A stretch of 64,000 nt of DNA from Epilithonimonas mollis (lineage in GTDB: Bacteria > Bacteroidota > Bacteroidia > Flavobacteriales > Weeksellaceae): NCBI RefSeq assembly GCF_900142325.1, contig NZ_FRAM01000001.1, forward strand, positions 992,001 through 1,056,000. Direction: 5' to 3'. This document shows positions 61,652 through 64,000 of the stretch, in pieces; within the stretch, counting starts at the first letter, position 1, and every line of letters begins with the position of its first letter. The notes below the pieces were generated by a model that saw nothing but the letters and a program-made list of their open reading frames with translations, was not told the origin of the DNA and did not search any database. The position numbers and the translations under genes were made by a program.

Positions 61652-64000
61652 CTAAAAAGTGCTGTTGGGCTGTGTGAAACTTCTTTCCTTATATTTCACA
61701 GCATCTTTCAGGATATTGGCTTTGATCCCGATAAAGAAATCATAGACCTTATATTGCCCGAACGGGATCCAGTTAAAAGTAATGGTAAAGCTACGCTGAT
61801 CTCTGGAGAAGCCCAGTCTGGTGTAAGCCAGCGTTTTATTCACCACATCATAATTCGTGCTTCCGTTGATATTCCAATAAGGGGTGAGCTTGATGCTGCC
61901 ATCCAGACCAACGGTTGCCACCTTGGTTCCTAAACGGGAAAGCCCTCTTGTATAGGCGTAGTTGGCGTTGACATTCAGCGTCCAGGTGGGAACGTAATGG
62001 GCGTAGTTATCATCATCAAAGTAATAATTCTCATTCCGTATCTCCCCTTTTTTCTTATATTTTTTGGATAATTCTTCCTTCTTTCCGAATATCGCATCGC
62101 TCATCGGGTAAGACAGCTGAAGATTGAAACCCTGCAGGCTGAAGTGTCCGAAATTTTCTGTCCTGACGCCGACATTGCTGTTATCGGCAAAAACAATTTC
62201 GTAAGGCTCGATGGTGAGGCTGGAATTGACATTCAGCTTATTATCAAAGAAAGAAGATTGTGCATTGACGCTGAAAACCGACCACTTGTATTTTTCTGCT
62301 GCGAAGTTATAGCCACCGGAGATATTCAGATTTTCAAAGATCTTTACTTTTTTCACACCCGTAGAATCGCTTTTAGATTTGACCTTCATTTCCAGGTTAT
62401 TGGAAATATTGAAGCCAATGCTCTGTGTCAGCCCTGTTGACGGCGCTCCATAGATCCCGTTATCGAAAATCGAATAAGGTGTAATCTCGCCCCGTGCATT
62501 AGAATAATCTTTGTAATAACCCCAGCTTCTGTCTCCAAAATCCGGAGAATAGGTAAAGCTGAAACTCGGTGTCACCATATGGCGGATCGCCACGATGGGT
62601 GAGCTTTTCCCAAAGTTTTTCTGTCCATACAGAATGGTCTGCAAGCTTGCACTGGTAGAAAATGTAGAATAGGCAGCGATACCGTTTTTATAATTATCGT
62701 CAACTTTGTTACTGATAGGATTGTAGCTTTTTTCAAGGGTTTTTGTGGTCAGCACGTTATCCACATTCGCACTAAGGGAAAATGTGAAATATTTTGCAAG
62801 CGTAGTGTTGGTAGAAAGTGCAATATTATTCTTGGCTCCCGTTTTCATATCCTCCCACATCTGCTTTTTAAAGACTTCATCTTCGTTGGTAGTAACATAG
62901 TTGCTGAGCGCAAAGCCTGTGTTGACATTGATGTTTTCCAGCAGCCCTGTCCGCACTCCTGTTTTTGGCTTAAAGAGATAGAACTGATTCACTGCAATTG
63001 TCATATCCGGAAGGCGTATGTCTGTGAGACCTGTTGCAAAGTTCTGGTTATATCCCGCACTGGCACTGATGGTTATCGGGAGGTTCAGAAACCTTTTTGT
63101 CACATTGATCCTGGAGGTCTGAGTAGTGTTCAGCACACTGCCGTTGAACGCATAATTATTATTAACGGTATTGGTATAAAAATTCCGCCCGCTTACAATA
63201 TCCACACTTGCATTAAACGTAAAATAAGGATTCGCCTTAGAATCCTGGGAATGGCGCCACGCAATTCTGAAAGTTTTTGACTTGGAATAATCATCCAAAC
63301 CTTTGATACCGCGCACAGTGTAGCCATAATCTGCTGCAAAATTTCCGGAGTATCTGTATTTTTTGAGATAATTCAGTTCCGGTTTCAGGTTCCAGCTTCC
63401 TTTGGTATAGATGTCGGATAAGATTTTCAGGTCGAAATGGTCGCCAATCGGCTGGTAATAACCGAGCCCGTTAAGAAAAAAACCGACATCCTGACGTTCG
63501 CCAAAACTCGGGATCAAAATCCCGGCAGACCTTTTATCAGAAAACGGAAGTATGGCAAACGGCATCACCAATGGCGTAGGAACCTGTTCTATATAAAGCT
63601 GAATAGGACCTGTAATCAGCTGGGAATTGTTTTTCCCTTTTATCAGCTTGATATTGGGCGCAGACATGTGATAATCCGGAAGCGAATCTTTTTTCTTGAT
63701 AAAATATTCATCCGTAGTATAGATGGCCTTTCTCATAAAGAAAACCGAATCATTATATTTTTTGGTTTTCTCTGCTACAATAACGCCTTCGCTCTCCTCC
63801 GTTCTCGCATTGAAAGCGATAGCCTGCTTGGTTTTGTAATTATAGATAACCTCATTATACTCGTATTGTTTTCCGCCCTGTGTGGCTACAGCCGGCTTGA
63901 TGATCTTTCCCTTATCATCCTGTTCACCCCTGGCATATATCTTCCCGGTTTCCCAGTCTATCCTGATATAATCTGCACCGATCTGCATATCCTGATAGAT
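61652..64000 (-). CDS. lptD: LPS-assembly outer-membrane protein LptD, partial
   Basis: About 782 residues are visible, and the gene runs off the right edge; the frame is open to the end, so the true start is beyond. The visible N-terminal part is the end of the periplasmic jellyroll domain (ARGEQDDKGKIIKPAVATQ, TGPIQLYIEQVPTPLVMPFAILPF). The C-terminal beta-barrel follows, with many aromatic-ended strands, and ends in a short tail. It inserts lipopolysaccharide into the outer leaflet with LptE. The Bacteroidota LptD type is longer than that of E. coli. Confidence 0.93.
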   Translation of the reverse strand: MYQDMQIGADYIRIDWETGKIYARGEQDDKGKIIKPAVATQGGKQYEYNEVIYNYKTKQAIAFNARTEESEGVIVAEKTKKYNDSVFFMRKAIYTTDEYFIKKKDSLPDYHMSAPNIKLIKGKNNSQLITGPIQLYIEQVPTPLVMPFAILPFSDKRSAGILIPSFGERQDVGFFLNGLGYYQPIGDHFDLKILSDIYTKGSWNLKPELNYLKKYRYSGNFAADYGYTVRGIKGLDDYSKSKTFRIAWRHSQDSKANPYFTFNASVDIVSGRNFYTNTVNNNYAFNGSVLNTTQTSRINVTKRFLNLPITISASAGYNQNFATGLTDIRLPDMTIAVNQFYLFKPKTGVRTGLLENINVNTGFALSNYVTTNEDEVFKKQMWEDMKTGAKNNIALSTNTTLAKYFTFSLSANVDNVLTTKTLEKSYNPISNKVDDNYKNGIAAYSTFSTSASLQTILYGQKNFGKSSPIVAIRHMVTPSFSFTYSPDFGDRSWGYYKDYSNARGEITPYSIFDNGIYGAPSTGLTQSIGFNISNNLEMKVKSKSDSTGVKKVKIFENLNISGGYNFAAEKYKWSVFSVNAQSSFFDNKLNVNSSLTIEPYEIVFADNSNVGVRTENFGHFSLQGFNLQLSYPMSDAIFGKKEELSKKYKKKGEIRNENYYFDDDNYAHYVPTWTLNVNANYAYTRGLSRLGTKVATVGLDGSIKLTPYWNINGSTNYDVVNKTLAYTRLGFSRDQRSFTITFNWIPFGQYKVYDFFIGIKANILKDAVKYKERSFTQPNSTF

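Overview
The window looks like chromosomal DNA of a member of the Bacteroidota, class Flavobacteriia, most likely Weeksellaceae (Chryseobacterium/Epilithonimonas type). The signs are T9SS-sorted secreted proteins (type A and type B C-termini), the L28-L33-DUF4295-FtsY block, the parA-parB-DUF5683-dapB-lepB-wbqC block, low GC, and many promoters of the Bacteroidota form TTTG-N18-21-TAnnTTTG. This is inferred from gene content; no database was searched.

Layout. (1) 1-8.2 kb is an accessory region: the N-terminal half of a CusA/CzcA metal efflux pump (cut by the window edge), a DUF6660-like Cys-rich protein, and a minus-strand arsenic operon. That operon runs arsR, a DUF6428-like protein, a calcineurin-type phosphoesterase, a GcvH-like lipoyl-domain protein, an ACR3 arsenite permease and a methyltransferase with a 1-base frameshift. 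A tyrosine integrase follows, facing the 3' end of two tandem tRNA-Asp genes; together these suggest the end of an integrated element. (2) 8.7-14.1 kb: thioredoxin, a cysteine desulfurase, and a four-gene set (UbiA-type phosphoribosyltransferase, DprE1-like oxidase, DprE2-like SDR, HAD-IB phosphatase) that matches the logic of mycobacterial polyprenyl-phosphoryl-arabinose synthesis. (3) 14.1-23.9 kb: envelope lipoproteins, an S8 protease, the parAB/dapB/lepB/wbqC block, TonB, and a perfect hairpin that carries two DnaA-box sequences. (4) 24-31 kb: a PDZ aspartyl protease, a glycosyltransferase, RecR, FolA, a glutaminyl cyclase and TrmB. (5) 31.2-41.2 kb: three consecutive very large T9SS type B secreted proteins. 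(6) 41.3-50 kb: EF-Ts, a DUF6759-like lineage protein, a nucleoside kinase, ribosomal proteins, FtsY and a large secreted metalloprotease. (7) 50-64 kb: CoaE, a metallo-beta-lactamase fold hydrolase, RuvB, a GT-C-like membrane protein, PurA, AsnB, an M23 peptidase, RidA and a partial LptD.

The least explained items are two separate arrays with an exact 21-bp period (51.7 kb and 60.5 kb), a promoter-plus-terminator unit without an ORF upstream of purA (candidate small RNA), a structured palindromic repeat between lepB and wbqC, the lipoyl-protein/phosphoesterase pair inside the ars operon, and the DprE1/DprE2-like pathway in a Gram-negative.
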